Assembly: GCA_965223405.1 (NCBI GenBank)
Contig: CBDCWO010000006.1
Location: 6,696,001-6,760,000, forward strand
Direction: 5' to 3'
DNA: 64,000 bases
Source: CBDCWO01 sp965223405
GTDB taxonomy: Bacteria > Bacteroidota > Bacteroidia > Chitinophagales > Saprospiraceae
Of this stretch, positions 8,660 to 17,053 are shown in pieces. Positions within the stretch are counted from its first letter, which is position 1. Each line of letters begins with the position of its first letter. The position numbers and the translations under genes were made by a program. The notes beneath the pieces are model-generated. The model was not told where the DNA came from. It was given only the letters and a program-made list of their open reading frames with translations, and ran no database searches.

Positions 8660-8850
8660 CCTCTGGCGGGCAAGATTTGCTGCCTCAGCAGCAAATATTC
8701 GGGATATGTGTTGAGCAATACGGTAACAAGAATTTAGATATTGACCATGGAAACAGAACACCGATCCTGAAACAGGTTCAGGATGACATCAAGGTGGAAG
8801 CAAATGTTCGGGATCTGTGTTGTGCAATACGGAACCAAGAATTTAATTGT
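8660..8850. repeat. Dispersed inverted-repeat family, copies before signal peptidase 1
   Basis: One full and one half copy of a roughly 75-bp element. Its arms are TTCGGGAT(A/C)TGTGTTG and AACA(C/A)(C/A)GATCCTGAA, around a core containing AAGAATTTA and GACCATGGAAACA. It is preceded by a hairpin ATTTGCTG-cctc-AGCAGCAAAT. The same family appears at 15600-15760 and twice at 29230-29450, and its motif GCAAATGTTCGGGATC also occurs in the 37-kb tandem array. The rest of 8588-9025 holds no gene that I can support. Confidence 0.65.
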
Positions 8851-9025
8851 TGCTAATTGCAAAATAGTTATTAACCAATCAATAGTCCTTGAAGTGGTTT
8901 TAAAACTTTTTTTTAATATCTAATATCAAGAATAGCAGTGTAACTCACACTACCGATAGCGAAGCTCGTCAGCACATTTCCCCAATCTTCCATACCTTCA
9001 CCTCACACACCACCGTTGAATAATT

Positions 9026-10021
9026 ATGAAATTCCGCTTGACCTACATCTATTGGATCTTTTTCTTCATTCTTTGTCTGATTTGTTTCTTCACTGGTCTC
9101 TGGTGGTTAGGTCTAATTTTACTAATCCTGAGTGTATGGTACTATCTGGTATACCAATCCCATTTAGGGGCTAAAGTGTTTAAAAAAAGAAATTGGTTGC
9201 TCTGGATACATTCCCTTCTATTCATCTTCGTCTTAGCTATTACTCTACGTATTTTTGTCTTTGAGATTTATTCCATTCCCAGTGCATCGATGGCCAATAC
9301 CCTGATCAGTGGGGACCGGATCATCGTCTCCAAGCTGTCTTATGGCCCCAGAATACCACGGAGCGTGGCTGAAATACCCTGGCTTAATGTAACTTCTCTG
9401 TTTGTAAACGATCATCTGTTTAAGTTGGATTCAATCACCCGGCTCGAGCACTATAGGTTTAAGGGATTGGGCAAAGTTCAAAGAGGAGATGTGGTGGTTT
9501 TTCATTATCCTCAAAGCCCTTCGATCTTGTATATTAAAGGCTGTGTAGGCATTCCGGGAGATCGGGTTACAAATAAAAAAGGGACTTACACAATCAACGG
9601 AGTTCCTCCGATTAGACCTCCGCTATCCCAGCAACGATATTACCTGAGTACTGAAAGTGCCGGTAAGCTGAAGCAATGGGGAGACTCACTGGATATTCGG
9701 ATTCGTCCTCTACGTACCGATTCTAAGGGCCTACATTCCGTAATTCTATCAAAACAGGATTACGAAAAACTATCTGCTCTTAATCTTCAATGGGAGGATC
9801 CAGTTGTGGATCAGTTTACCCCATTTTCCCGCGACACCTCATTTTCACTTGGTTCGAATCAATACTTTATGATGGGCGATAACCAACCCAATTCACGCGA
9901 TAGCAGATATTGGGGACCGGTAGAGGGAAATTTGATCGTCGGTAAAGCCAAGTGGGTACTATTTTCGAAAAATTATCGCGGCTGGAATTGGAAAAGAATG
10001 GGATTGAGAATTGAGAATTGA
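9026..10021 (+). CDS. lepB: Signal peptidase I, copy 1
   Basis: A 331-residue serine protease of the inner membrane that removes signal peptides from exported proteins. Two to three N-terminal membrane segments (to about residue 80) precede the catalytic domain. The nucleophile Ser88 is in IPSASM and the general base Lys171 is in LYIKGCVG. Box E, GDNQPNSRDSRYWG, lies near the C-terminus. The residue after Lys171 is Gly, where the second copy and most family members have Arg (KR), so activity may be altered. It is about 90% or more identical to the gene at 15887-16882 by eye. Its presence inside two peptide cassettes suggests that it may process these peptides. Its last codons run into a tandem heptamer repeat. 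Confidence 0.9.
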   Translation: MKFRLTYIYWIFFFILCLICFFTGLWWLGLILLILSVWYYLVYQSHLGAKVFKKRNWLLWIHSLLFIFVLAITLRIFVFEIYSIPSASMANTLISGDRIIVSKLSYGPRIPRSVAEIPWLNVTSLFVNDHLFKLDSITRLEHYRFKGLGKVQRGDVVVFHYPQSPSILYIKGCVGIPGDRVTNKKGTYTINGVPPIRPPLSQQRYYLSTESAGKLKQWGDSLDIRIRPLRTDSKGLHSVILSKQDYEKLSALNLQWEDPVVDQFTPFSRDTSFSLGSNQYFMMGDNQPNSRDSRYWGPVEGNLIVGKAKWVLFSKNYRGWNWKRMGLRIEN

Positions 10022-10099
10022 TGATTGAAAATTGATAATTGATGATTGAAAATTGAGAATTGAGAATTGATAATTGATAATTGATAATTGAGAATTGAA
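10003..10099 (+). repeat. ATTGATA-type heptamer repeat at the 3' end of lepB copy 1
   Basis: About 14 imperfect 7-bp units related to ATTGATA/ATTGAGA/ATTGAAA. The first units encode the last residues and stop codon of the signal peptidase. Similar arrays lie at the ends of lepB copy 2 (16869-16913) and the S9 peptidase 2 gene (28803-28843), and a variant lies at the aroC end. The stretch 10100-11278 otherwise contains a palindrome (10735-10765) and a short segment related to 1450-1535, with no supportable gene. Confidence 0.8.
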
Positions 10100-10734
10100 A
10101 ATGTGAGAATGAGGTGAAGGTTTGGGTGGCATGCGACCATATGTATTTGGGTGTTTCGTATAATGTGAGGTAATGGTACCAATACACTTTGGTGTGTATA
10201 CATATGAGATATATTAAGCCGTTTCTTTTAGATTCTTTCGCATGTTCAAATAGGTGGCGATTTGAATTCTCTTTCTCCGGTAATTTTTAATTTATAATGT
10301 CGATTGTAAGCTTCTTGTTTAAGCTTAAAGTATGACGATAGTTTTCTGATGGTTTCTTTTGAAATCCCGTTTGTTAATTAGGGTTTGCTGATTTTATATT
10401 CTACATACAATCGGAGGCTAATTTTGATCGGCTGGCAGATTAAAAAATCAGCTCAAAATTTTGGTATTTAAGGCTTGCAGGAATATGCATTATAGGCGGA
10501 AAGTTCCGCATTAGTGAAATGGCGTCAAAAATGGATTAGGTATTCCCGTTAAAAAATCAAAAGTGTTTGAGGCCGTTATGCACTGAACAGAGAGGTAATT
10601 TTAAGCCCATGAAGATTAATAAGGTCTGGAAATTTGCCATTTAAAGTATACATGAGTGCATAAAAGGCCGAGTTTTTTGATTTTAGGGAATGCTTAATCA
10701 ATTTAGCCATTTCAGTACAGCGGAAATTTTTTTG

Positions 10735-10765
10735 CTTACTTTTTTCATGGTTGGAAAAAAGTAAG
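10735..10765. terminator. Perfect 12-bp hairpin
   Basis: CTTACTTTTTTC and GAAAAAAGTAAG form a perfect 12-bp stem around a 7-base loop. It closely resembles the hairpin at 2311-2334. It may be a terminator or part of a dispersed repeat. Confidence 0.4.
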
Positions 10766-11278
10766 TGCCCAGCCGGCATGAGGCGATCAAAAGGTATATA
10801 TGATTTGTAAGAAATTGTATGTTCAGAATCCTTCAAGGGTAAGCTGGTCAGCAGGAGTAATATCGCATCATAATTACAAGGGTTTTGACACTAAAATAAC
10901 CAACACCTTGCAGTTATGCAATAAATCATTAATTGGTCATCAATATATCAATCTGATAAACAGATATTTATACTGAATTTTTATAAAAATCAGCATACCC
11001 TAATTAAGAATTTTGGAAATGGTACCCTTTGATAGAGGTAATATCCGGGTTAAATCTATCGACTTTAGTCGGTGCTCAACCATTTATGATTTAATAACCT
11101 CGACTGGGTGCATCTCAGGAAGATCATGATCTTCATCATCCCATTTTTCAATTAAAAAGTTAACCATCCTGAGCTGATTGACGATCTTTAAACACCAGAT
11201 CTTCTAAAATATTACAATACATGTTCTACTGTTTTCAGATTTGGCTATGATAATATTTAATGGTAGATTTCGTGCTAA

Positions 11279-11440
11279 GAAGTGATTTAATAATAGATGT
11301 TAAAATGAGTTGTATGTGCTTGGTTTTCAAGACGAAGCTCTTTTTGAGATTCATAGCCAAAGCTATGGATCGAGAAAAAGCTGAAGTATTGAGAATCAAT
11401 GGTATGCAAATCATTTAACAATTTGTTTTTAAATCACTTC
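11279..11440. mobile_element. MITE-like element type 1, copy 2
   Basis: Same 162-bp element as at 1149-1310, differing at about one base, with identical 12-bp terminal inverted repeats. It is flanked by TAA on both sides. The surrounding sequence is unrelated to that around copy 1, so this is an independent insertion with a 3-bp target duplication. Confidence 0.85.
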
Positions 11441-11487
11441 TAATAATATAATAATACGGATTGGCCTAAGTATGGCCAAAATAAATA

Positions 11488-11853
11488 TCAATCACCTGAC
11501 TTTTTAATTTGACCGATTATGTACTTCAACAAAGAATTTGATATATTTCCGGTATAAGATTTGTCATAAACCGACACAAGATAAACTTCTGTTGTTTCCT
11601 CTTCCAACTTATTCAATACCACATATGTAATCACGCGTAGTCCTCCTCTTTTACCTTTTCCTTTGCTTTTTACTGCTACCCTTATTTTATAGACATTATG
11701 TGATAATTTAACTCCTAAGCCAGGATTATGCCTAAGCTTTTCACTTAGATCAAAAATTTCTTGCTTTAGGGAAGGATATTTTTTGAGCAGTTTTTTGGCT
11801 TCTCGCTCAAAATTTGCAGTGACAATGATTGCAACCTTATTGTTCTTATTCAT
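11488..11853 (-). CDS. RelE/ParE-type toxin (intact)
   Basis: A 121-residue basic protein with the start typical of Bacteroidota RelE/ParE-family toxins: a TANFEREAKKLLKKYPSLK region, then LRHNPGLGVKLSHNVYKIR, a central GKRGGLRVITYVV strand, and a C-terminal LVSVYDKS segment. Family members act as ribosome-dependent mRNA interferases or gyrase inhibitors; which applies cannot be told. Its start overlaps the antitoxin end by 4 bp, giving the usual coupled antitoxin-toxin order. The broken paralog at 18422-18668 has lost the C-terminal third. Confidence 0.85.
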   Translation of the reverse strand: MNKNNKVAIIVTANFEREAKKLLKKYPSLKQEIFDLSEKLRHNPGLGVKLSHNVYKIRVAVKSKGKGKRGGLRVITYVVLNKLEEETTEVYLVSVYDKSYTGNISNSLLKYIIGQIKKSGD

Positions 11854-12071
11854 TTGATTTCTTCGAAGAATTCGTCAAATGTCTTTTTTCGAACTTTGCC
11901 AGAAACCATATTGTCAACTTCCTTGAATCCCTTCTTTAGGCTTTGTTTCAGTTTTTGGAATTCTTGGAATTCAATTAACTCCTTTTTCAGTAAGTTCCAT
12001 TCTCCAATTGGAATTACTACCGCTGTCCTGTCACCCTTTTCATCGATTATATATTTTACTTTAGCCTTCAC
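11850..12071 (-). CDS. Antitoxin of the RelE/ParE-type module (block B)
   Basis: A 73-residue small protein starting at GTG. The N-terminal half (VKYIIDEKGDRTAVVIP...EWNLL) fits the Phd/prevent-host-death-like antitoxin pattern common in Bacteroidota, and the C-terminal half (KKGFKEVDNMVSGKVRKK) would wrap the toxin. It is encoded upstream of and overlapping the toxin gene. The protein is identical to that at 18665-18886, and the same first codons appear at 1-33. A promoter box lies about 40 bp upstream. Confidence 0.85.
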   Translation of the reverse strand: MKAKVKYIIDEKGDRTAVVIPIGEWNLLKKELIEFQEFQKLKQSLKKGFKEVDNMVSGKVRKKTFDEFFEEIK

Positions 12072-12110
12072 TTGATCACTTGATTTATATTCAAGATGTT
12101 TAAATTAATA

Positions 12111-12118
12111 CAAAGATA
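12111..12118 (-). promoter_or_regulatory. TAnnTTTG promoter box of the toxin-antitoxin operon
   Basis: On the minus strand this reads TATCTTTG, an exact match to the Bacteroidota -7 consensus TAnnTTTG, about 40 bp before the antitoxin GTG. Identical boxes stand at 73-80 and 18926-18933 in the other two blocks. I did not find a well-spaced -33 TTTG element. Confidence 0.55.
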
Positions 12119-12197
12119 AGGTAATTGTGGACAAAAAGATTCTCCCTTTCTCAATCCTGGCATATTTAGAACACGATTGAATACGATTAAACAGGAT

Positions 12198-12317
12198 TCA
12201 GTTTGAAATCAGAAATCAGAGGTCAGAAAACAGACTGTCTCCACCATTCTTCATTGTAATTCGTAATTTCATTCCCATGCCACATGCTTCCAGCTCCATG
12301 CAGCATGCTGCATGCTG
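12198..12317. repeat. Leader repeat, truncated copy B1
   Basis: Homologous to about 155-275 of copy A (TTTGAAATCAGAAATCAGAGG onward, through the CATGCTCCCAGCTCCATG-like stretch). It then breaks off into a short CATGCTG repeat and joins the middle of a peptide gene remnant. The junction shows that the repeat replaced the 5' end of the peptide gene. Confidence 0.6.
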
Positions 12318-12322
12318 CATCC

Positions 12323-12615
12323 GCCATATCAAACTTTGAGAATGTGAACTTGAATGATTTGAATTTAAGTGCTATAGATACTTTCACAGAGAGACAAGTG
12401 GATCAACAGATTGTTTAAAAGCCACACCGATTCCCTCAAGGTGGAATATTTGCTGGGATGATGAAGGTGATTCATGTTGGGATATGTATACCACGGTCGG
12501 TTGCGATGCCCAAATGGAAGGATACGAAGTAACATGTTATCCATCGATTTTACCATGGCAATATTGCATTTTTAGAGACTGCCTGATAAGTGGTTGCTGT
12601 GTACCAGATCCTTAA
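12323..12615 (+). pseudogene. Decayed Cys-rich peptide gene (block B)
   Basis: Frame 1 encodes a NVEALA-like leader (NVNLNDLNLSAIDTFTE) and stops near 12416. The frame that continues (RETSGSTDCLKATP...) encodes a Cys/Trp-rich tail with WNICWDDEGDSCWDM and ends in GCCVPDP at 12615. There is no signal peptide or start codon, because the 5' end is replaced by leader repeat. At least one frameshift separates leader and tail. It lies just before a beta-propeller lipoprotein, exactly where the intact peptides sit in other cassettes. An imperfect hairpin near 12641-12664 may be the remnant of the usual intergenic hairpin. Confidence 0.65.
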
Positions 12616-12840
12616 TGCTGATTAATTCGGTATATTTGAAAAGCTGAGGTAATTACTTCTTAGCCTGGATAATTCTTGGCCCTAATAATTGTTTTCTTAA
12701 TAGTTATTTATAGATATTATAAAACATATATTGGAGAGGGAAGGCATTAACGATGTAGATAATGGAATTGTTCAGGATAAGACGTACTTACTCAAAAAAC
12801 TGGGTTTAATGAGAATAACTTTTGTTGGAAGATATAGATA

Positions 12841-14013
12841 ATGAAAAATAGTATTAGTAATTGTTTTATTATAAGAACATTATTATTTGCAGTCGTACTT
12901 AATTTTATTGAATGCACAAATAATTACCAGAGGAAAAATGAATCCATATTTGACAGGATTGCAATTACCGATTTGACTTGTGGATTTGAAGAAGATCGGG
13001 TTGATCTTGAATTAAGTTCCATATCGGATTCAATTGAGTACTGTATTTTAAAAACAGAAAAAGAAGATCCAATTGGCATAATCAAGAAAGTCATTTTCGA
13101 TTCAATAATATGCATATTCGATAAGCAAAATTATACAATTCGCACATTTAACAGATTTGGCATTCCATTGCAAACATTTGGTACTTCGGGTAAAGGACCT
13201 GGGGAATTTGTAAATATTGGTTCTTTTGATATGGATTGCTCACAAAACCTCTTGGTCATTTATGATAGAATGCAAAAAAAGTTAATTAAGTATAATTTAA
13301 CTGATGCAAGCCTTCTTGATGAACATTTTATTCAATTTGAACCTTCAAAGGTGCGCATCTTAGATAACAAGAGACTATTGTTCTTTAATCCCGAACCTCT
13401 ATATTTGGGATCGAACAATTATTCAATAACAATATTGAACGAAGATTTCTCATTGGCACATAGGTATTGGCCAAGACAAGGTACGATGTCAAGTCTTAAA
13501 AACAAAAGTATGGTTTTCAATCATGAAATATACAAAAATGATAGTGGATTTAATTTATATGAATCTTCAAATTGTGGAACTGTTCATTATACAAATGGCA
13601 TGGTAAAACCAGTTTTTAAGTATGTTTTTGACAATAGTGTTGATTATGATTTGCTTCAACAAAACCAAAGTGTTCTCAAACTTCAAGGAAGAATTAAATC
13701 ACATTATATTTCAGGTTGTTTCCATTTCTTCTTTGGAACCTTAAAAAGCAAGATTAATCAGATTGTTTATAATGAATGTACAAACCAGTGTTATAACATC
13801 CCTTACTATGGCTTATTAGATAATATACATTCAGGCACCTCATTTACACCTAAGGGCGTAGCTGATGAGAATATTTTATATGACTTTATCTCTCCGAACA
13901 CCGCTAGACTTTTGGCGAACTCTCGCAGCACAAATAATGTATTGTTACATGTCGTAAACCAAGACAATCATGATAATCCGATAATTCGTTTTGTGCACAT
14001 AAAGCAAAAATGA
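12841..14013 (+). CDS. 6-bladed beta-propeller lipoprotein B
   Basis: A 390-residue lipoprotein with a type II signal ending in LNFIEC near residue 25. It has the family signature FGTSGKGPGEFVNIGSFDMD in the first third. Beta-strand-rich repeats follow, for example the FNPEPLYLGSNNYSITIL region. It is homologous to the proteins at 5033, 23939 and 53120. Its upstream peptide partner is a pseudogene, so either the propeller works with peptides from other cassettes or this unit is decaying. Downstream is a leader repeat and then the formylglycine-generating-enzyme-like gene. Confidence 0.75.
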   Translation: MKNSISNCFIIRTLLFAVVLNFIECTNNYQRKNESIFDRIAITDLTCGFEEDRVDLELSSISDSIEYCILKTEKEDPIGIIKKVIFDSIICIFDKQNYTIRTFNRFGIPLQTFGTSGKGPGEFVNIGSFDMDCSQNLLVIYDRMQKKLIKYNLTDASLLDEHFIQFEPSKVRILDNKRLLFFNPEPLYLGSNNYSITILNEDFSLAHRYWPRQGTMSSLKNKSMVFNHEIYKNDSGFNLYESSNCGTVHYTNGMVKPVFKYVFDNSVDYDLLQQNQSVLKLQGRIKSHYISGCFHFFFGTLKSKINQIVYNECTNQCYNIPYYGLLDNIHSGTSFTPKGVADENILYDFISPNTARLLANSRSTNNVLLHVVNQDNHDNPIIRFVHIKQK

Positions 14014-14162
14014 AATGTAAATATTTTAAATGGATATTTACTGGTGTGAATTTTGATCAGAATATTCTTATTTACATTTTATGCCTCTACATGTGTTATA
14101 AATTGACAGTCTGTCGAAATAATCATCCAACAGCAATACGGAATCAATAATTTAATTGTTGG

Positions 14163-14690
14163 TCATGGAAAAAGATTTGAAATCGGACATCAAAGGTCAG
14201 AAAACCGACTCAAGTCCTCCACCAATCTCTATCGTAATTCGTAATTTTTTTCCCATGCCCCATGCTCCCAGCTCCATGCTGCAACCACCCACTTACACCC
14301 AGGGCTTCAATGGGCAAAGCCGATCACCCACTTACGCCAGGGCTTCAGTGGGCAAAGCCGATTACCGTCTACCGTTTCCTTTAGTATTGTAATTACACAA
14401 TTCAACAGGCATTGTTAATCTTCTCACAACTCTCAACTCACAACTCCCTTCACCGTCCACCCACTTACGCCCAGGGCTACAGTGGGCAAAGCCGATTACA
14501 TGTTTCCTTTCTCCCCAACTCGCACTAGCTACGGTCGGGCAAGGCGTACTCCGCTTCGCTCTCTGTAGCCTTGGCGAAAGAGAGTCCACAATAAAACCAG
14601 CTCAATCAAGTTATTTTTATATCTACACATGCCAAAATTGTATAAATGTAGATCTCTATGAAAACCCTACCAGTCCATACTATTAGACAT
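14163..14690. repeat. Hairpin-rich leader repeat, copy B2
   Basis: Homologous to copy A at about 165-735, with small deletions and three CCCACT...AGTGGG-type hairpins (from about 14288, 14325 and 14458). It precedes the formylglycine-generating-enzyme-like gene, whereas copies A and C precede the LuxR-type gene. It lacks the poly-C tract. The remainder of 14014-14790 shows no gene. Confidence 0.7.
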
Positions 14691-14790
14691 TACCACCTAA
14701 TAATCTCATCACCGAACTTTATGGATACAGGGGCAATAATAAGATATAGCGAGACTTGAAGTCTTTAAATAGAATTAGAAAATAAAAATT

Positions 14791-15483
14791 ATGAAAACCG
14801 TCAGTTTATTAATCCTTGTTTCATTAATTTCTCTCGACAATTTTGCCCAGGATATGATTTTTATCAAAGGCAATAAAGGTATCCCTTCATTTTATATCGA
14901 TAAATATGAGGTATCTCTACTAGAATTTGAAAATTTTTGTAATCAAACCGGATACGTAACCACAACATCTTTAGGTGATTCACTACCTTGGAAATATGAT
15001 GTAGAAGATAGAGAAATACCTTTAGAAGATTATGCCTCTACTCCTGTCACTAAGATTTCTGTTGCGGATATGCAAGCTTATGCCAAATGGTTAGGAAAAA
15101 GGTTGCCGTTAGCAAGTGAATGGATTTATGCGGTCAAATCTAAAAGTACATCCCCTTCCTACTGGTATCGGGAAAACTCTAATAATAGTATCCAAAAAGT
15201 GGATTCCAATCTGATGAAGGTAAATAATGTGTACAATATGCTTGGAAATGCAAGTGAAGTGGTTATCAATGATCATCACCGACAATTTGCCCGGAATTGG
15301 TCACATGATTACGTTGCAATTGGAGGAAATTGTAATGGTCCTAAATATCTATGTAAAAAGAAGCATATTTCTAAATTTCCAGACTCATTCATTTGTCAGG
15401 ACGACAAAAATGTTGAAGGGAATTGGTTTCGAGGATTCAGGTGTGTTGTTTCTGCAGGTGAACGGATTCAAACTGAGTTCTAG
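14791..15483 (+). CDS. Formylglycine-generating-enzyme-like secreted protein
   Basis: A 230-residue protein with a cleavable signal (ending near NFAQ, residue 20) and an FGE-sulfatase/SUMF1-type fold. Seen: IDKYEVSLLEFENFC, TPVTKISVADMQAYAKWL, RLPLASEWIYA, NMLGNASEVV and the closing WFRGFRCVV. True formylglycine-generating enzymes oxidise a sulfatase Cys or Ser. Many family members in Bacteroidota act in gliding, as lectin-like scaffolds, or in other oxidative modifications. The protein is shorter than catalytic members, and the copper-binding cysteine pair is not clearly in place, so activity is uncertain. It is the only cassette gene of this type. Confidence 0.7.
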   Translation: MKTVSLLILVSLISLDNFAQDMIFIKGNKGIPSFYIDKYEVSLLEFENFCNQTGYVTTTSLGDSLPWKYDVEDREIPLEDYASTPVTKISVADMQAYAKWLGKRLPLASEWIYAVKSKSTSPSYWYRENSNNSIQKVDSNLMKVNNVYNMLGNASEVVINDHHRQFARNWSHDYVAIGGNCNGPKYLCKKKHISKFPDSFICQDDKNVEGNWFRGFRCVVSAGERIQTEF

Positions 15484-15599
15484 GATTTGCAAATCCAGTT
15501 AATTCTTTCAATCACAAAATCCAATCCATTCTTGAATTATAGGATCGGCTAGTATTAAGTGCGATGAGTTATTTGGTTCCACACAGAAAAGCGTAGGTC

Positions 15600-15760
15600 A
15601 TCTCAAAATTTGTTGCCTAAGCAGCAAATGTTCGGGATCTGTGTTGTGCAATATAAAAACAAGAATTTAATATTGACCATGGAAACCAAACACAGATCCT
15701 GAAACAAGACTGCCTATGGCAGTCAAGTTCAGGAAGACATTTAGGATCCGCTAAAACTTC
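15600..15760. repeat. Dispersed inverted-repeat family, copy before signal peptidase 2
   Basis: One copy with arms GTTCGGGATCTGTGTTG and AACACAGATCCTGAAAC around AAGAATTTAATATTGACCAT. It is preceded by the hairpin ATTTGTTG-ccta-AGCAGCAAAT and followed by the small GC hairpin ACTGCC-tat-GGCAGT. A CTGAC/GTCAG-type palindrome (near 15803-15836) lies between it and the lepB start. Confidence 0.65.
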
Positions 15761-15886
15761 GGTCGGGCTAAGCACCACCGATCACCTCGACCTGTTGACA
15801 ACAGCTCGTCAGTATGACAGCGAAGCTCGTCAGTACATTTCCCCAATCTTTCATACCTTCACCTCACACACCACCGTTGATTAATT

Positions 15887-16882
15887 ATGAAATTCCGCTT
15901 GACCCACATCTATTGGATCTTTTTCTTCATTCTTTGTCTGATTTGTCTCTTCACTGGTCTCGGGTGGTTAGGTCTAATTTTACTAATCCTGGGTGTTTGG
16001 TATTATCTGGCCTACCAATCCCGCTTACGGGCTAAGATATTTAATAAAAGGAATTGGTTGCTCTGGATGCATTCCCTGATCTTCATCTTCGTCCTGGCCA
16101 TTACTTTACGAATTTTTGTCTTTGAGATTTATTCCATTCCCAGTGCATCGATGGCCAATACCCTGATCAGTGGAGACCGGATCATCGTCTCCAAGCTGGC
16201 TTATGGCCCCAGATTACCACGGAGCGTGGCTGAAATACCCTGGCTTAATGTGACTTCTCTGTTTGTAAATGATCATCTGTTTAAGTTGGATTCAATCACC
16301 CGGCTCGAGCACTATAGGCTTAAGGGATTGGGCAAAGTTCAAAGAGGTGATGTGGTGGTTTTTCATTATCCTCAGAGCCCATCGATCTTGTACATCAAAC
16401 GCTGTGTAGGCATTCCGGGAGATCGGGTTACAAATATAAAAGGGACTTACACGATTAATGGTGTTCCACCGGATAGACCTCCGGAGTCACAACAGCGGTA
16501 TTACTTCAGTACAGAAAGCATGGGTGGGTTAAAGCAATTGGGAGATTCACTTGAAATTCACATTCGTCCTCTACGTACCGATTCTATGGGCCTACATTCC
16601 ATAATTCTATCAAAACAGGATTACGAAAAACTATCTGCTCTTAATCTTCAATGGGAGGATCCAGTTGTGGATCAGTTTACCCCATTTTCCCGCGACACCT
16701 CATTTTCAATTGGTTCGAATCAATACTTTATGATGGGCGACAATCAACCCAATTCACGTGATAGCAGATATTGGGGACCGGTGGATGAAAATTTAATCGT
16801 AGGTAAAGCCAAGTGGGTGCTATTTTCTAAAAATTATCGTGGCTGGAATTGGAAAAGAACGGGGAAGAGAATTGAGAATTGA
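15887..16882 (+). CDS. lepB: Signal peptidase I, copy 2
   Basis: A 331-residue paralog of the gene at 9026-10021, alignable along its whole length without gaps. Ser88 in IPSASM and Lys171 in LYIKRCVG are both present, with the usual Arg after the Lys, so this copy looks fully catalytic. Box E is GDNQPNSRDSRYWG. N-terminal membrane segments are as in copy 1. The upstream 70 bp and downstream 115 bp are also duplicated. Its 3' end merges into heptamer repeats. It probably serves cassette exports or general secretion; whether the genome has another housekeeping lepB is unknown. Confidence 0.9.
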   Translation: MKFRLTHIYWIFFFILCLICLFTGLGWLGLILLILGVWYYLAYQSRLRAKIFNKRNWLLWMHSLIFIFVLAITLRIFVFEIYSIPSASMANTLISGDRIIVSKLAYGPRLPRSVAEIPWLNVTSLFVNDHLFKLDSITRLEHYRLKGLGKVQRGDVVVFHYPQSPSILYIKRCVGIPGDRVTNIKGTYTINGVPPDRPPESQQRYYFSTESMGGLKQLGDSLEIHIRPLRTDSMGLHSIILSKQDYEKLSALNLQWEDPVVDQFTPFSRDTSFSIGSNQYFMMGDNQPNSRDSRYWGPVDENLIVGKAKWVLFSKNYRGWNWKRTGKRIEN

Positions 16883-16913
16883 TGATTGAAAATTGATAAT
16901 TGATAATTGAAAA
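16869..16913 (+). repeat. Heptamer repeat at the 3' end of lepB copy 2
   Basis: Shorter version of the array at 10003-10099, made of ATTGATA/ATTGAAA-like units. It encodes the final codons and stop of the signal peptidase. The sequence after it (GTGACAATGAGGTGAAGG...) stays homologous to block A up to 16996. Confidence 0.75.
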
Positions 16914-16996
16914 TGTGACAATGAGGTGAAGGTTTGGGTGGCATGCGACCATATGTATTTGGGTGTTTCGTATAATGTGAGGTAAGGGTACCAATA

Positions 16997-17012
16997 TTCT
17001 TCTAACTTATTC
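16997..17012 (-). pseudogene. Remnant of toxin gene 3' part plus IS256 target duplication
   Basis: Read on the minus strand these 16 bases give NKLEE, the residues that follow VVL in the intact toxin (11488-11853). Just left of 16997 the sequence is instead the lepB downstream region, so most of the toxin 3' end and about 1.4 kb present in block A are missing. The last 8 bases, ACTTATTC (17005-17012), are the left target duplication of the IS. Confidence 0.7.
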
Positions 17013-17053
17013 GAGACTGTTCAAATAACTGTGTCTGATTAACTTTGCAAAAT

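Noticed and set aside
10576..10836. 86-residue minus-strand frame
   Set aside because: It runs through the perfect palindrome at 10735-10765 and lacks family features; chance frame is likelier.
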